DNA of 64,000 bases from Impatiens glandulifera (lineage: Eukaryota; Streptophyta; Magnoliopsida; Ericales; Balsaminaceae), in contig NC_061866.1 in assembly GCF_907164915.1 (NCBI RefSeq), positions 26,243,905 through 26,307,904 on the forward strand, in the 5' to 3' direction. This document shows, one piece after another, positions 22,816 to 36,385 of the stretch. The notes beneath the pieces were generated by a model. The model made no database searches and was not told the DNA's origin. It saw only the letters and a program-made list of their open reading frames with translations. The position numbers and the translations under genes were made by a program. The number at the start of each line of letters is the position of its first letter. Positions within the stretch are counted from its first letter, which is position 1.

Positions 22816-25800
22816 ATTGGTATCAGAGCCATCCTAATATAATTATGTGAGAAGATTTTATATCATTCGGTTTAAGATATATTATGATAATTTCAAATAA
22901 TATATATATTGACAATTTTAAATCACATCAATAATATTATTAGGAATAAATATATTGATTTTGATAATATTATTAAGAATATATATATTTTAGATATAAA
23001 ATTTTAAATCGGATATATATATATATATATATTTCATTAATATTGATATATCTTTAAATTAAGATTATAGGATATATCATGAAGATTGATGCGAGATATT
23101 TGAATTATCTCATAAGATTCCTAAATTTAGGGATATTTAGTTTTCGGGATTATATATGTTGGTTTTGATAATTTCAAATCATTAGGAATATATATTGATT
23201 TTGTCAATCAATTTGATTTGATGAAGAATATATATATATAGATTTGAAAATTTTAATCTGAAAGATATATATATATATATATATATATATTTATTTATTT
23301 TTTAAGATTTATATATTCTGAATTAAAATTAAATTTTATGAAGTCTATCATAAAAATATGAAAATTGATGATAGATTAAGCGATATTTGAATTTAATACC
23401 ATGATTAAGATTAGATCATGAAATGAATATTTGAATTTTTTCTCATGATTTCGGAATATATAGATAATTGAATTTTTGATAATACGGAATAATTGAGTAC
23501 AAAATATAAAGATTTATCCTAAATTTATGGATATTTAGAAAATTTATGGATATTTAGATTCTCGGTCAAGTTTCGGTCAAGTTCTATATATGATATTTAG
23601 ATTCTATCGGTTAAACGATTTAGATTCTATCGGTTAAACGGTTAAATTTATAGATTTATGAATATTTAAATTCATCAAATATTTATGAACTATTTAATAA
23701 TGTTTATGGATAATTAGATTCTCGTTTAGATTTTCTCGTTAAAGGAGGAATTATCCGTTTTATTGACGGTTGATATTGGTTTAGATTTTCTCGTTAAAGA
23801 TTAAAGGGAGAAATTCTCTGTTTTAAATTAACCGTTTTAAATTGACGGTTGATATTTGTTGTTAAGAGATTAAATAATATATAATATATATTATAAATCA
23901 AAAGAGAATTAAGGAATAATCTTTAAGTTTAATTTAAGTTTAAGTGTATATATATATATAAATCAATATATAATAAAATTTTAATTATATCCTTTATTTT
24001 AGGATTAAAAGATTAAGGTTAATAATGATTATTAATAATTGGATTTAGGCTAATATTTGAAATTTGGTTAAATAAATCTTGAAGATTTATTATTTAATTT
24101 AATTAATATAAGATATTACAAATTTTAAATTCAAGAAGTAAGTTTTGACTTACGGTATAATTTTATTTTTTATAATAAAATAAATTATATGTTTCTTTGG
24201 AAAAATATATATTATTGATTTGGGTTATATATATACAATAATATGACATTTAAATTTAAAATAATGATATTATTGTTCATTATTTGGATTGTATTGATTG
24301 ATACAAATAATCACCAAAGTGACAATGTTTGTTGAAATTAATTCAAGACAATTTTGAATGGTAGTATTGTGTAATTCATGTGATTATATTATTTGGCCTA
24401 AAGGCTGATAATTAATTGACAGAATTGCATTAATACTTGTGATGATAAATATGTAATAATTATAAAGTCTTATTTATGTAAATAATTAATCCATCCAAAG
24501 ATAGATTGATTATTTGACATGTCTTATTATTAATGTTTGATCATTACACCAAAATACCATTAGCAATTAATATTACTGTCCAAAGACTTGATATTAATGT
24601 TGCATTAAGTATTTTGAGATGGGATAAATCATTATTTGAATTTAATTGTTACTTAAGTTTATAAATGTGAGCAACTATTTTATTAAATATTCTAAGTGAT
24701 TAAGGGCTATAATTTTTTATTATGTCAATTTAAAGATAGTTTTTTTTTAGACGAGACTACAATATTTTTTTGAGGATATTGAGTTTGAGGGGAGAAATGA
24801 TTGTGTCTTTAAAAATGATTTAGATGGAAGATTTGATTTATATCTCAAGTGTTTTTGACATTGATAAGGATTTTATTGATATTGAGGATAATGTTCAAAA
24901 ATCAAGAGTAACAAGACAATATGATCAAACTCATTAAGTACAAACTCAACAACCTCAAAATCAAGTGTTTTTATGACAATCCAATTTAATTGAATTACTC
25001 TTTAAGAACAATTTATGGTACCCATTACATATCTTGATACGGAGCTTCGCCATAATAGATGTTAAGGGGGCTTTTTTAATAGAGACATTGAAAAACAATT
25101 TAATGCAATATAAAAAAAACTTTGTGTTGAGAAACCAAATTAATATGGTTTGCAAATTAAAGACTTAAAGAAGCGTCTCGTTAGTGATACCATAAGTTTC
25201 ACGAAATAACAATTCTCTCTTTTAGTTTTGAGGTGAATTTAATTGATTATTTGTGTATCACAAGTTCAGTGGGAGTAAATGTTTATTTACGGTTTATATA
25301 TGGGTGACATTTTGTTTGTCACAAACTTTGCTTGACATTAAGTAGCCCAATTGTTATGAAATATTTGAAAAGAATTAAGAATTAAATGCTCACATATAAG
25401 AAGTCGGAAAGTCTTGAGATCATTGAGTATTCTGACTCCGATATTACGAGATGCCAAAATAGTATGAAATCTACTTCGGATAATATTTTTCGCTAGCTGG
25501 TTTTGTCGTTTCTTGAAGAAGTGTCAAACAAACACTTATGGCGTCATCCACTATTGCAGCGAAATTTATGACATGTTACTAGGCATCAAATTAAGTGATT
25601 TTGACATCAAGTTTATTTTATGAAATAAATGATACAAAGTGGATATATTTCTATAAAATATATATGTACAAACTCTATGGTTATGAACCTCATGGCAATA
25701 AGTTTATCATCTAATGTCTTTCATGAGGATATTGCTCGTATGAGTGTTGTAGAGATCAACGATCTCTAACTTCAGTGGGAGTTTGTAATTTTGACATCTT

Positions 25801-26190
25801 CCAGTTTAATTATTTTATAGATATTTATAAAGTTTTTATTCTGATCAGAACTTAAGTATTATTCAGTTCATTACACTTTGTATAATTATGTTTAAAGTAT
25901 GATCTCACTAAAGTTAAGTAGGATCAGTTGAAAATTGACATGAAAAGATCACCTTGCATGGAATTTTCATTCCTCACATTCATGATATGATTTGTCAATT
26001 AATTGTATTGATTTATGTGATCATTGTTGGGTCTAGTTGTGCTTAAATACAACGACGAGCTCTTTGGTCCTATATTGATATGTTTAATTGATAAAATTGT
26101 TTATACAACATATGATTGAGATGACATAAAACTTCAGGCGCATTATGGTTAATACATTTATTTTTGTACATACGTGACCCAGTGGGAGAT

Positions 26191-26675
26191 TGTTGGAATT
26201 TTTAGGGTCACTTGTATAATAAATAATTGTGTATATGTCATATTTAATATAAGCCAAAATAATGTGATCTAATGTGAAATTAAGTTTATGGCTTATAGGT
26301 GTATTTGTCATGAATATAAAGTGAGGATACCTAAAGTGAAATTTCTAATTTTATGAAGGGGCTAAATTAGAAATTGTCAAACCATAATAACTAACTTATT
26401 GTTGGTTATATGTAACGGTAATGGTCCCCATTTGATGTAACGTCAATTCTCCTTTGCGTCCCCATCAACAGAGAGAGAAATCCATTGACTTACTCATCAA
26501 ATGGAAGAACCATTCCATATAAGGAAAGTTTAAGGAAAGAATCATTCAATCCATGCAAAGTTTAAGGAAAGAGAAGATTCACTATTCATGCGATTAATTA
26601 AGGTACGCTTCCGCCAGCATTCAGATTTTAATTTGTCACATATTGAATTAGGATCTAATTAGGATAATTCTAATA
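26191..26675 (+). repeat. 3' LTR of the non-autonomous Copia
   Basis: 485 bp, nearly identical to the 5' LTR. The last bases read TAATA instead of TAACA, so the terminal CA has mutated. Confidence 0.92.
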
Positions 26676-27155
26676 TTTTCTTCCTCTTTAGTTGGAATAG
26701 ACAAAATATAAACAATAAGGTAACATTATGTTTTGTAACAATATATCCTATCATTGTCTAAGGACACCTCTTCACTAGTGTCGTCGCCCTGCTTAACATT
26801 TGAAGAAATCTCAATGGTCTCAAACTATTCTCCCTCGACAATGTGTATTTCGAATGATATTTCTCCACCTCAAGTTGTAATTTCTCTTAAATCACAACTT
26901 GTGTCTTCATTGTGTATGTTAACTTTGTCAAACTTCACATCTTGATGTAGCATAACCTTACATCCACCCTCTTCTCGCCAAACACTTGGACACCACCTAG
27001 ATATCTAACAAAAAAAAAATATTTATTTTTCCTTGGTTCCAACTTCTTTCATTCACATAAACATAAACACCACAATAAAATATTTTTAAATTAACATATG
27101 AATGAAATGAATAAGTTTACACCTCAATTAGTGTCTTCAAGACTCAAGATAAAAG
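26676..27155 (-). pseudogene. Remnant of an older minus-strand Copia (post-integrase linker)
   Basis: Read on the minus strand, the segment gives pieces resembling the RDV.FDE boundary and the acidic linker between integrase and reverse transcriptase of Copia elements (around 26745-26960), with stops and frameshifts. It lies between two younger insertions whose flanks (TTTTC, and AAAAG versus AAAAT) fit target duplications. It is therefore most simply part of the same host element as 35152-36260. Confidence 0.45.
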
Positions 27156-27611
27156 TGTTAGAATTTATGGATCACTATTATAATAAATAATTGTGCAAAT
27201 GTCATCTTTCATTAAGCCAAAATAATGTGATCTAATGTGAAATCAAGTTTATAGGCTTATGAGTGTATTTATCATGAATATAAAGTGAGTACCTAAGTGA
27301 ACTTTCTAATTTTATGAAGGAGTTAAATTAGAAATGTTCAAACCAAAATAACTAACATTATGGTTATTTTGTAACGGTATGGTCTCCAACTGATGTAGGA
27401 TTCATTTTTCTCTTGCGTCCCCATCAACAGAGAGAGAAAACAATTTGACGTACTCATCAATTGAAAGATCCATCCCATTTTTAAAGAAAGAGAAGATTAA
27501 AGAATCTTTCAATTCTAAATAAAAGAAATGAGTATAGGTACTAAGCTTCCACTAATCTTAGTTTTAATTTCTCATACATATTATTATGATTTAATTCAGA
27601 TAAATCTAACA
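27156..27611 (+). repeat. 5' LTR of the older Copia
   Basis: Starts TGTTAGAATTT and ends TAACA. 456 bp, the same length as its 3' partner. Confidence 0.85.
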
Positions 27612-27733
27612 GTATCATAGCCATCCTAATTATGTGAGAATTTATATTAGTATATATATATAAATATATATATATATATTTAATTATGTGAGAAATTATA
27701 TCGGTATAGATATAATAATTATGATATAAATCA

Positions 27734-27960
27734 GGGCCGGCCCTGGGGTAAGCCCGGCAAACCCTCGGGCTAGGGGGAGTGGTTATGATATATTTCAAAT
27801 AGTGAGATGTTTATTCAAATCTATTGCATTTTTAAAGAACAAAGATGATAGCTTAGTGGTTTACTATAAAAATTTGGAGTTTTTATTTGGTTATGAGTTC
27901 AAACCTCACCAAAATCATTATTTTTTATCAAAATTTTAAACTATACTCAGGGCAATAAAA
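27734..27960. mobile_element. Fragment with CAGGGCCGGCCCTG terminus and tRNA-like boxes
   Basis: The stretch starts CAGGGCCGGCCCTGGGG, a palindromic terminus seen in plant hAT-like elements. Box-A-like TAGCTTAGTGGTTTA and box-B-like GGTTATGAGTTCAAACC follow further in. It is GC-rich against an AT-rich leader, so it is an insertion. No second terminus or target duplication was found. Confidence 0.4.
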
Positions 27961-28751
27961 AAAATATGCGTGAAATTAATATGCATGAAATTTATATAGA
28001 AATATATATATATATATATATATTAATTTATGATAATAAATTTAGTGTAAAATATAAAGATTTATGGTTAAAACATTTTAGTATAGGGAATTGTTTGTAT
28101 TTAATTGATAAAATTTAGGGATATTAAGATTCTCTAGGCAAGTAATTATTATTAAAAATTCCTAGATTTAAGGAGATTTAGATTCTCATTATTGATATAA
28201 TATATAAATTTAAGAGAGAATTGAGGATTATATAATTATATACATTTTATTATGTATAATTTTATTTTATTTCACAATAAAACTAAATTAACTACATGTC
28301 ATTTATCAAAACAAAATTATTTAATTGAATTGTATTTATTGATACAACTAATCACCAAAGTGACAATATTTGTTGAAATTGATTCAATAAAATTTTGAAT
28401 GTTAGTATTGTGTAATTCATGTAATTATATTATTTGATTCAAAGATTGATAATTAATTTACCGAATTACATAAATACTTGTGATGATAAACATGTAATAA
28501 TTATAAAATCATATTTATGTGAATAATTAATCTATCCAAAATAAATTTAATTATTTGACATGTCTTATTATTAATGTTTAATTATTAAAACAAAATACTA
28601 TTAGCAGTTAATATTACTATCCAAAGACTTAATATTAATGTTGTGTTAAGTGTTTTGAGATGGAATAAATCATAATTTGAATTTAATTCTCACTTAATAT
28701 TATAGTCATGAGCATGTTATTAATGTAATTTATTATTTTTTGTTTTTGTTT

Positions 28752-31700
28752 ATGAGTATAGTTGTTGCTACTGTATTTGTTAATGTTAATTCAGTTCTGA
28801 TCCTTAATGGAAGCAATTTTAAGGATTGGAAAAAGAGCATTCTTATTGTTCTCGGATGCATGTATATCGACTTTTCGTTTAGAATAGATGAGCCCACTCC
28901 TACTACGGATGATAGTAACTCTCATGATAAGAGAATATATGAGAAGTGAGAACGTTCTAATCGTTTGAGTCTTATGATCATAAAGCGTGGAATACCTGAG
29001 GCTCTTATGGGTGCGATATCTGATGAGATAACCAATGCCAAAGATTTTTTTGCCAAAATCGAAAAGACTTTGAGAAAAGTGATAAAGCAGAAACTAACAC
29101 TCTCTTAAAGAGACGAATTTCAATGATGTTTAAAGGTAAGGAAAACATAAGGGAGTACATCATGGAGATGTCTAATGTTGCTTCTAAGTTGAAAGCACTC
29201 AAACTCGAGATGTCTGAAGACTTACTCGTGCACTTGGTGCTTATATCTCTTCCTGTTCAATTCAGTCAATTTTAGGTAAGTTATAATGGTCAAAGGGAGA
29301 AATTATCTCTTAATGAGCTCATTTTATTTTGTAGAGGACGAGAGATTTAAGCAAAATAAGACTGAAAGTGCTCATTTGGAAAGCACCTCTAAAGAAAGGG
29401 GTATAAAGAGGAAAAAATGAGGCTACTAAAGATAAGTTTTCAGCATAAAAGAAACGAATTCAAGCTCAACCTCAATTTAAAATTGATAAAAGTTGTTTCT
29501 TTTGTAAGAAGGATGAACATCAAAAGAAAGAATGTCCTAAGTATCGTATTTAGCGTGCTAAGAAAGGTACATTTCATAATTTAGTTTGTTCTAAAGTTAA
29601 TTTAGCTTCAGTACCAAGAAACATTTGGCGGTTAGAATTTGGTGCTACTACTAATATAAGTGTTTCATTGCAGGGTTGCCTGAATTCCCGAAGACTAATT
29701 GATGCTGAAAGTCATATTTTGTGGTAGATGGGAAATCGGTAGAAATGGAAGCAATAGAGCATTTTAGATTGTTATTAAGTACTGGTTACTATTTGGATTT
29801 AATGGATACTTTTATTGTACCGTCATTTAGACGTAATTTGATTTCTGTTGTTTGTATGAACAAATTGGGATATCAATGTTCATTTGGAAATGGAAATTTA
29901 ACTTTATCTATTAATTCTAAAGTTGTTGGAACCTGTTCACTTATAACTTATGATAATCTTTATTTGCTTGAAACAGATGTTTCTTATAATGAAACCTTGA
30001 ATGTGGAATCACATGGTACTAAGCGTAAAATAAATAATAAAAATTCAAGTTCCTTATGGCACAATTGATTAAGACATATCTCTAGAAATAGAGTTGAAAG
30101 ACTTGTTTCTGAAGGAATTTTGGATGAAATTGATTTTTCAAACTTCAATGTATGTATTGAATTCATTAAAGGAAAACAGACTAAAAGAAAGAAATTATGT
30201 GCAATAAGGGAAATTGACGTCTTAGAGTTGATACATACGGACATTTGTGGTCCATTTCCTATATCATCTTAGAATGGTCAACAATACATTGTATAATTTA
30301 TAGATGACTACTCAAGATATGCATACATATTTCTAATTTATGAAAAATCACAAGTATTGGACGTGTTCGTATCATTTAAAATTGAAGTTGAAAACTAACT
30401 CAATAAAAGAATAAAGAAAGTCAAATTTGACCGTGGTGGTGAATATGACGGTTCAGGTGAACAACGTCCATGACCTTTTTCCAGATACCTAAAGAAGTGT
30501 GGGATTATCCCATAATACACCATGCCTGGTTCACCCTTAATGAATAGTGTGGTTGAAAGACATAATCACACTCTTAAGGACATGGTAATGAGTATGATTA
30601 GTCATTTGACTTTACCAGATTCCTATGGGGAGAGGCACTAAAGACTGCAACCTACATTTTAAAATAAAGTACCAACTAAAGCAACTTCTAAAATACCTTA
30701 TGAGTTTGGACTAATCGTAAACCTAGTTTAAAACATTTTCATGTTTGGGGATGTCCTACTGAGGCAAGGCCTTATAGGCCGAATGAAAGAAAACTTGATC
30801 TCAAAACAGTTAGCAATTATTTTATTGGGTACTCTGAACGATCAAGGGGATATAAATTTTATGATCCCAAGTTAAAAACAATTTTTGAGACGGGAACTGC
30901 AATATTTTTGAGGATATTGAGTTTGATGGGAGAAATAACTTTGTCTTTGAAGATAATTAGAAAGAATGTCAATTTTATTTATAAAGTTGGATGAAGGTGT
31001 CAAATTTATTTATTAAGCTGTAAAATTTTATTTATGTATATAAACTTGTCAAAAAATGTCAAATTTATTTAACTTAACTGATTTCTCTAACGACGTTAAA
31101 ATGTGGTCCTGATGTCAATGACATGTCATATCCACGTATTATTTTTTTATATATTATTTTTATAATCAAATCTTCCCATTCAAACGAATCTTATCACTAA
31201 AAAATAAAACTAAATAAAATTAAAAATAACTTCATCTCTCTCACTACATTTCATCTCTCACCATTAATACAATTCCGGCAACAACTCCGACAACCAACAC
31301 CAACAACCCCATCTGCAATAGATTGATTAATTTTTTCTTCCTACTTCGTAACATTCTTCAACACTTTCTTCCGCTCATTATTCGAAAACATATTCAAGTC
31401 CGAGAATAACTCCTCCTCACCATCGCTTCCTCCATTCCGACACAAATGGCGCCGAAATCATCTTTCCCCTATGCTTTCTCTTCTTCGACGACGAATCCTT
31501 CTTAGGGGAGAACTATAAGCAACCCGTTTTCTTAGGCGGTGAAGGAGACGGGGAAGACTAATACAGATTTGACGAATCCGAAGTAAAATTATTGATCTAT
31601 ATTTTGCGCCACTCAGATTTCCTTCATTAGCGAGATATTTTCCTTTACAGCCAACGAATTCAATGAATTAGATGGTGAAGAAACATACCAATTTTCCAGC

Positions 31701-34290
31701 TCTGGCTTCTTGTTCTCTTCTTCATCATCATTTGACTAATGAGTGGATCTTCCCATAGATTTGAACCAGAAGAAGGGTCCGGGAACGATTTGAGTTTGCG
31801 GAAGCGAATCTCGTGTGAGTTGGGAGAACGGAGTTGGGATCGAAGCCGACATAGTTGATGACAGTCACATGTTCGAGGACGTAGTTGTCCATTTCTTGGC
31901 CTAGGATCTCTTCTACTGATCTCTTCTCATCACAGTTTCATCACAGTCTCATAATGATGAATAATCCGCCATAGCATAGAACGAAAGAGATTGATTATGG
32001 TTTATGTATTTATTTATAGGAAGGAGACAACTTCAATAATAATCTTCCCTTCTTACGATTTTTATCGTCATTCTTGATGATGTGCAGATACATTATTTTA
32101 AAAGTGTTGGTTGCCGGAGTTGTTGTCGGAGTTGTATTAGCAATGTTAAATGCAGATTGTAACATAACAGGTTGAAGAGAGATAAGTTATTTTTTCTTTT
32201 TTTTTAATGATAAGATCCTTTTGAATTGAAAATTTTGATTACAAAAATTATATACATAAAAATAATATGTGGATATGACATGTCAATAACAACAACACTA
32301 AATGTTAACGTCTAAATATTAACACCGTTAGAGAAATCTGTTAAGTTCAATAAATTTGACATTTTTTGACAAGTTTGTATACATAGATAAAATTTGACAA
32401 CTTAATAAAAAAATTTGACATTTCCATCCAACTTTATAAATAAAATTGACATTCTTGTATTCAACAATTCCTATTGAGGAAGACTTAATTCATATCCCAA
32501 ATAATTTTGACATTGATATGGATTTTATTCCTATTGATGATCAAGTTCAAAATCAAGAGCAACAAGAAATTGTTGAATAAACTCATGAAGAACAAACTCA
32601 ACAACCTCAAGATCAAGTGCTTTTAAGACGATCCACTAGAGAAAGGAGAACTGCTATATCAAATGATTAGATAATTTTTCTTCAAGAAAATGAGGATAGC
32701 GGTAGTATAATGGAAGATGACCCTATCAGCTTCCAACATGCTATGAAAGATACTAATTCTGAAAAGTGGATTTGTGCAATGAACGAAGAGTATAAATCTA
32801 TGCAAGACAATAAAGTTTGGAAACTTATCACATTACTAGAAGGAAAGAAACCTATTGGTTGAAAATGGATTTTTATAACCAAACGGGATTCAAAGGGTAA
32901 TGTTGACAAATATAAGGATCTTCTTGTAGCAAAAGGTTATTCTCAGAAGGAAGAGATTGATTTCAAAGAGACTTTTTCTCTAGTTTCATCGAAGGACTCT
33001 TTCAGGACAATCATGGCATTCGTTGCACAGTTTGATATGGAGTTTCACCAAATGGATATCAAGACAACATTTCTCAATGGAGACATTGAAGAAATAATCT
33101 ATATGGTGCAACCAGAAAACTTTGTGTCGGAAGACTCAAACCATATGGTATGTAAATTGAGAAAATTCATTTATGGGCTCAAACAAGCTTCTCGTCAATG
33201 GTATCAAAAATTTTATCAAATTATTCTCATTTGGTTTCGAGGTAAATGTCGTTGATGAATGTGTGTATCATAAATTTGTTGGGAGTAAACATATTTTTTG
33301 ATTTTGTATGTTGATAACATACTACTTGCTACAAAAGATTTAAGCATATTGTATGAAACCAAGAGTTTTTTATCAAAGATTTTGAGATAAAAGATCTCGG
33401 CGAAGCTTCTTTTGTATTAGGAATCCAAATATATCGAGATCGTTCTTGAGGTATCTTTGGGTTATCTCAAAGAAACTATATTGATACAGTGCTTAAAAGG
33501 TATGTAATATTTGATAGTAAACCTTTAAATACCCATGTCGCTAAGGAGACAAATTTAGTCTCAATCAATGCCCAAAAGGAAATCTTCAAATTGAAGAAAT
33601 GAAATCAATTCCCTATGCTTCGGTTATTGGGAGTTTGATGTATGCTCAAGTATGTACGCATCCTGATATTGCGTATATTATTGGAGTTTAGGCAGATATC
33701 TTAGTAACGCGGGATTAGATCATTGGAAAGCAGCCAAAAGGGTTATGAGATACATAAAGAAAACAAGAGATTGCATGCTCGCATATTAGAGGTCAAATAA
33801 GTTTGAGATTATTGGGTATTCTAATTTTGATTTTGCGGGATGCCAAGATAGTAGAAGATCGACTTTAGGCTATGTTTATCTGTTAGCTGGAGGAGCTATA
33901 TCTTGGAAGAGTGCTAAACAAACACTTGTAGCTTCTTGTACAATGGTAGATGAATTCATAGCATGTTATGAGGCATCAAATCATGGTTTATGGTTAAGAT
34001 ATTTTGTCATAGGGCTGCGTATTATGGAAGGAATTAAAAGACCACTAAAATTATACTGTGACAACAAATAAGCCGTATTATATTCCAATATCAACAGGAG
34101 TACAACAAAGTCAAAATTTATTGACATTAAATTCCTTGTTGTTAAAGCAATGGTACAAAATAAACAATTAAGCATATAACATATAGGAACAAACTTCATG
34201 TTAGCAGATCTTCTTACAAAAGGCTTGGTACCCAAGGTCTTTCATGAGCACACTGCTCACATGGGTATTTTAGTATTTAAGGATCTTTAG
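28752..34290 (+). pseudogene. Degenerate Copia gag-pol (interrupted)
   Basis: The order is gag (from ATG 28752, [10 protein letters not shown]), a CCHC zinc knuckle (about 29490-29545), a damaged protease site (about 29630-29660), preintegrase and integrase (about 29990-30640), then reverse transcriptase and RNase H (about 32780-34150), ending near 34290. Many stops and frameshifts separate short open stretches (for example 29721-30068 and 33013-33255). In the integrase the second acidic position reads Asp in DRGGEY (about 30428-30445), unlike the copy at 59908. The reading is split between about 30958 and 32460 by an inserted element. It is non-functional. Confidence 0.88.
30962..32458. mobile_element. 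Long-TIR element (Pack-MULE-like) inserted in Copia pol
   Basis: About 340 bp at each end are inverted copies: AAGAATGTCAATTTTATTTATAAAGTTGG at the left reads back from the right end, and similarity continues inward to an ACTCCGACAACCAACACC-like stretch near 31300 and 32105. The middle (about 31310-32100) is clearly GC-richer, with exon-like stretches on both strands but no long open frame. That is typical of a captured gene fragment. I could not identify the source gene. The uninterrupted Copia sequence at 59345-59400 shows that only about three bases were lost at the site. I see no clean 9-bp duplication, so the Mutator assignment rests on TIR length only. Confidence 0.65.
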
Positions 34291-34695
34291 TTTAAGTGGG
34301 AGTTTATATTACATTGTTGTTCTATGACTTTAAAGTATTTGTGTATATACTTATGTTTTTTTCAGTTATGATAATGTTTAAAGATATTTTGTAGATTAAT
34401 GTTAAAAGTTTGATCTCATTTAAGTAGGACCAATTGAAAATTGACATGAAAAGATTATCGTGCATGGAATTTTCATTCCTCACATTCATGATATGATTTG
34501 TCAGTTAATTGTATTGATTTATGTGATCACTATAGAGTCTAGTTGTGATTAAATACAACAATGAGCTCTTTGGTCATATATTGATATAATTAATTGATAA
34601 AATTGTTTATACAACATGTGAATGAGATGACACAAAACTTCGAACGCATTATGGTTATTGCATTTATTTTTGTAATACGTGATCCAATGGGAGAT

Positions 34696-35151
34696 TGTTG
34701 GAATTTATGGATCACTATTATAATAAATAATTGTGCAAATTTCATCTTCCATTAAGACAAAATAATGTGATCTATTATGAAATCAAGTTTATATGCTTAT
34801 GGGTGTATTTTTCATGAATATAAAGTGAGGATACCTAAGTGAACTTTCTAATTTTATGAAGGGGTTAAATTAGAAATGTTCAAACCAAAATAACTAACAT
34901 TATGGTTATTTTGTAACAGTATGGTCCCCAATTGATGTACGATTTATTTTTCTCTTTGCGTCCCCATCAACAGAGAGAGAAAATAATTTGACGTACTCAT
35001 CAATTGGAAGATCCATCCCATTTCTAAAGGAAGAGAAGATTAAAGAACCTTTCAATTCTAAATAAAATAAATGAGTACAGTTACACTTTCGCTAATCGTA
35101 GTTTTAATTTCTCATACATATTATTAGGATTTAATTCAAATAAATTTAACA
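34696..35151 (+). repeat. 3' LTR of the older Copia
   Basis: TGTTGGAATTT...TTTAACA, 456 bp, preceded by a purine tract. Confidence 0.85.
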
Positions 35152-36260
35152 AAAATTAGTTGATGAGCTTATATTGATACAGTAGCTAGATTTCCTTTAA
35201 CATTTCCTTTAACATATAAGTTTAACAGATAAGTGTCTTGTAATTCTGGAAACCATGCCAAATTCCTTGAACTTCAAGTTCATGTAAGTCTTCATCTTCT
35301 TAATACTCTTACCTACTCGATTCTTCACCAAAGTCATTATATCTTTGAACTTTTAAATTGCCTTACTTTTGTGATTAATTGTCCATTATTTACTCAAAAG
35401 TTCATCAATGATTGCATGACCATGAGTTGATGCATTTGCAATAATAACTATTTTCTTATCTAATTTTTCCAAATCTTTGAGGTCGAGTTTTAGATGCTAA
35501 ATATTGATGTATCTTGAGTGACATGAAGATAACAACTAAACATATTTGCGTGCTACCTTATAGAGATTACAAATTATTTTGATGTACTCCTTTCATAATA
35601 ACCAAAGTAACATTGCTCACGAACAATATGTCATATCTTGCCTTACAAGCATAACCTTGTTGATCCAACGACCAACAAACAATATTTTTTTCCCTAATTT
35701 AAGGATATATTTTACCTCAGGAAGAACAATGGTAGTGTTATCATTCATCTTGATATGGAAAACTATAGTTACTTTAACTTTGAATTCATGATTGTTTCAT
35801 ATCAACATTGTTCCACCTTTCGTCTTCTTGTACAGAAGGAGTCACTCATTACAAGGTGGTGTTATGTGGAAATAACACCATAAATCCATGATCCAATCAT
35901 CATTGAACAAATTAGTTTTGATTGCATGAATCTTCCCGAATTCACATCCTTTCTCAATATAAGTTATCTAATCCTTTTAAATATGATTCTATAGATTATG
36001 GCAACCTCTTATGAAGTGTCCTTCCTCGTAACATTGAAAATACTTCACCATTTTCTTAGCCTTTAACATAGACTTAGAACTCTCACCACATTTACCTTCT
36101 TTCTCATGATGTCCACCTATTACAAATAAACCTTCTTTGTGTCCACTTATCTACAGTTGTCCTCTGAGTTTGTTCCTTAGACACTAAAGCAACTCATACT
36201 TTTCCACCTTAAACTTGACAATTATTGACATAAACAAATACTATAAATCAATAAATTTTG
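35152..36260 (-). pseudogene. Remnant of an older minus-strand Copia (gag end, protease, preintegrase)
   Basis: On the minus strand, a zinc-knuckle relic with the pattern Cys-x4-His-x4-Cys (36050-36000, first Cys lost) is followed by a protease relic WIMDLWCYFH (about 35900-35870). A segment typical of the Copia protease-preintegrase region, VLPEVKYILKLGK (about 35740-35690), comes next. The reading is broken by stops. It continues across the 27156-35151 insertion into 26676-27155. Confidence 0.65.
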
Positions 36261-36385
36261 AAAAACTCCCCATAACTTGTCAAAACACTTCAAGGATCTT
36301 CCAAGCTCTTAAACTTTTCTAATCTCGAACAACTTGCTCTCATATCACTCGTTTGGATATTAGGAGATAAGTTTTCTTAATTTAA

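Larger units (their letters stand above)
22331..26675 (+). mobile_element. Non-autonomous Copia-type LTR retrotransposon, complete with TSD
   Basis: The LTRs (22331-22815 and 26191-26675, both 485 bp) differ at about six positions by eye. The flanking target duplication TTTTC occurs at 22326-22330 and 26676-26680. A primer-binding site TGGTATCAGAGCC (22818-22830, initiator Met tRNA) and a polypurine AGTGGGAGA before 26191 are present. The interior (about 3.4 kb) has a leader homologous to 28070-28740, then jumps at about 24700-24770 to a degenerate post-integrase linker. Broken scraps of reverse transcriptase (about 25020-25200) and RNase H (about 25370-25600) follow. Gag, protease and integrase are absent. 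It cannot move on its own proteins. Confidence 0.9.
27156..35151 (+). mobile_element. Older, degenerate Copia element with two LTRs
   Basis: The LTRs are 27156-27611 and 34696-35151 (456 bp each), flanked by AAAAG and AAAAT (a 5-bp duplication with one change). They differ at more than 20 positions, so this copy is older than its neighbour at 22331. The primer-binding site is damaged (GTATCATAGCC right after the LTR). The polypurine tract CCAATGGGAGA precedes the 3' LTR. The leader carries a foreign hAT/SINE-like piece at 27734-27960, and pol is split by a long-inverted-repeat element at 30962-32458. The family is the same as the copies at 22331 and 56672. Confidence 0.88.

Noticed and set aside
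28752..34290. Active Copia element in the 27-35 kb copy
   Set aside because: Many stops and frameshifts, a damaged primer-binding site and a 1.5-kb insertion in pol rule out autonomy.
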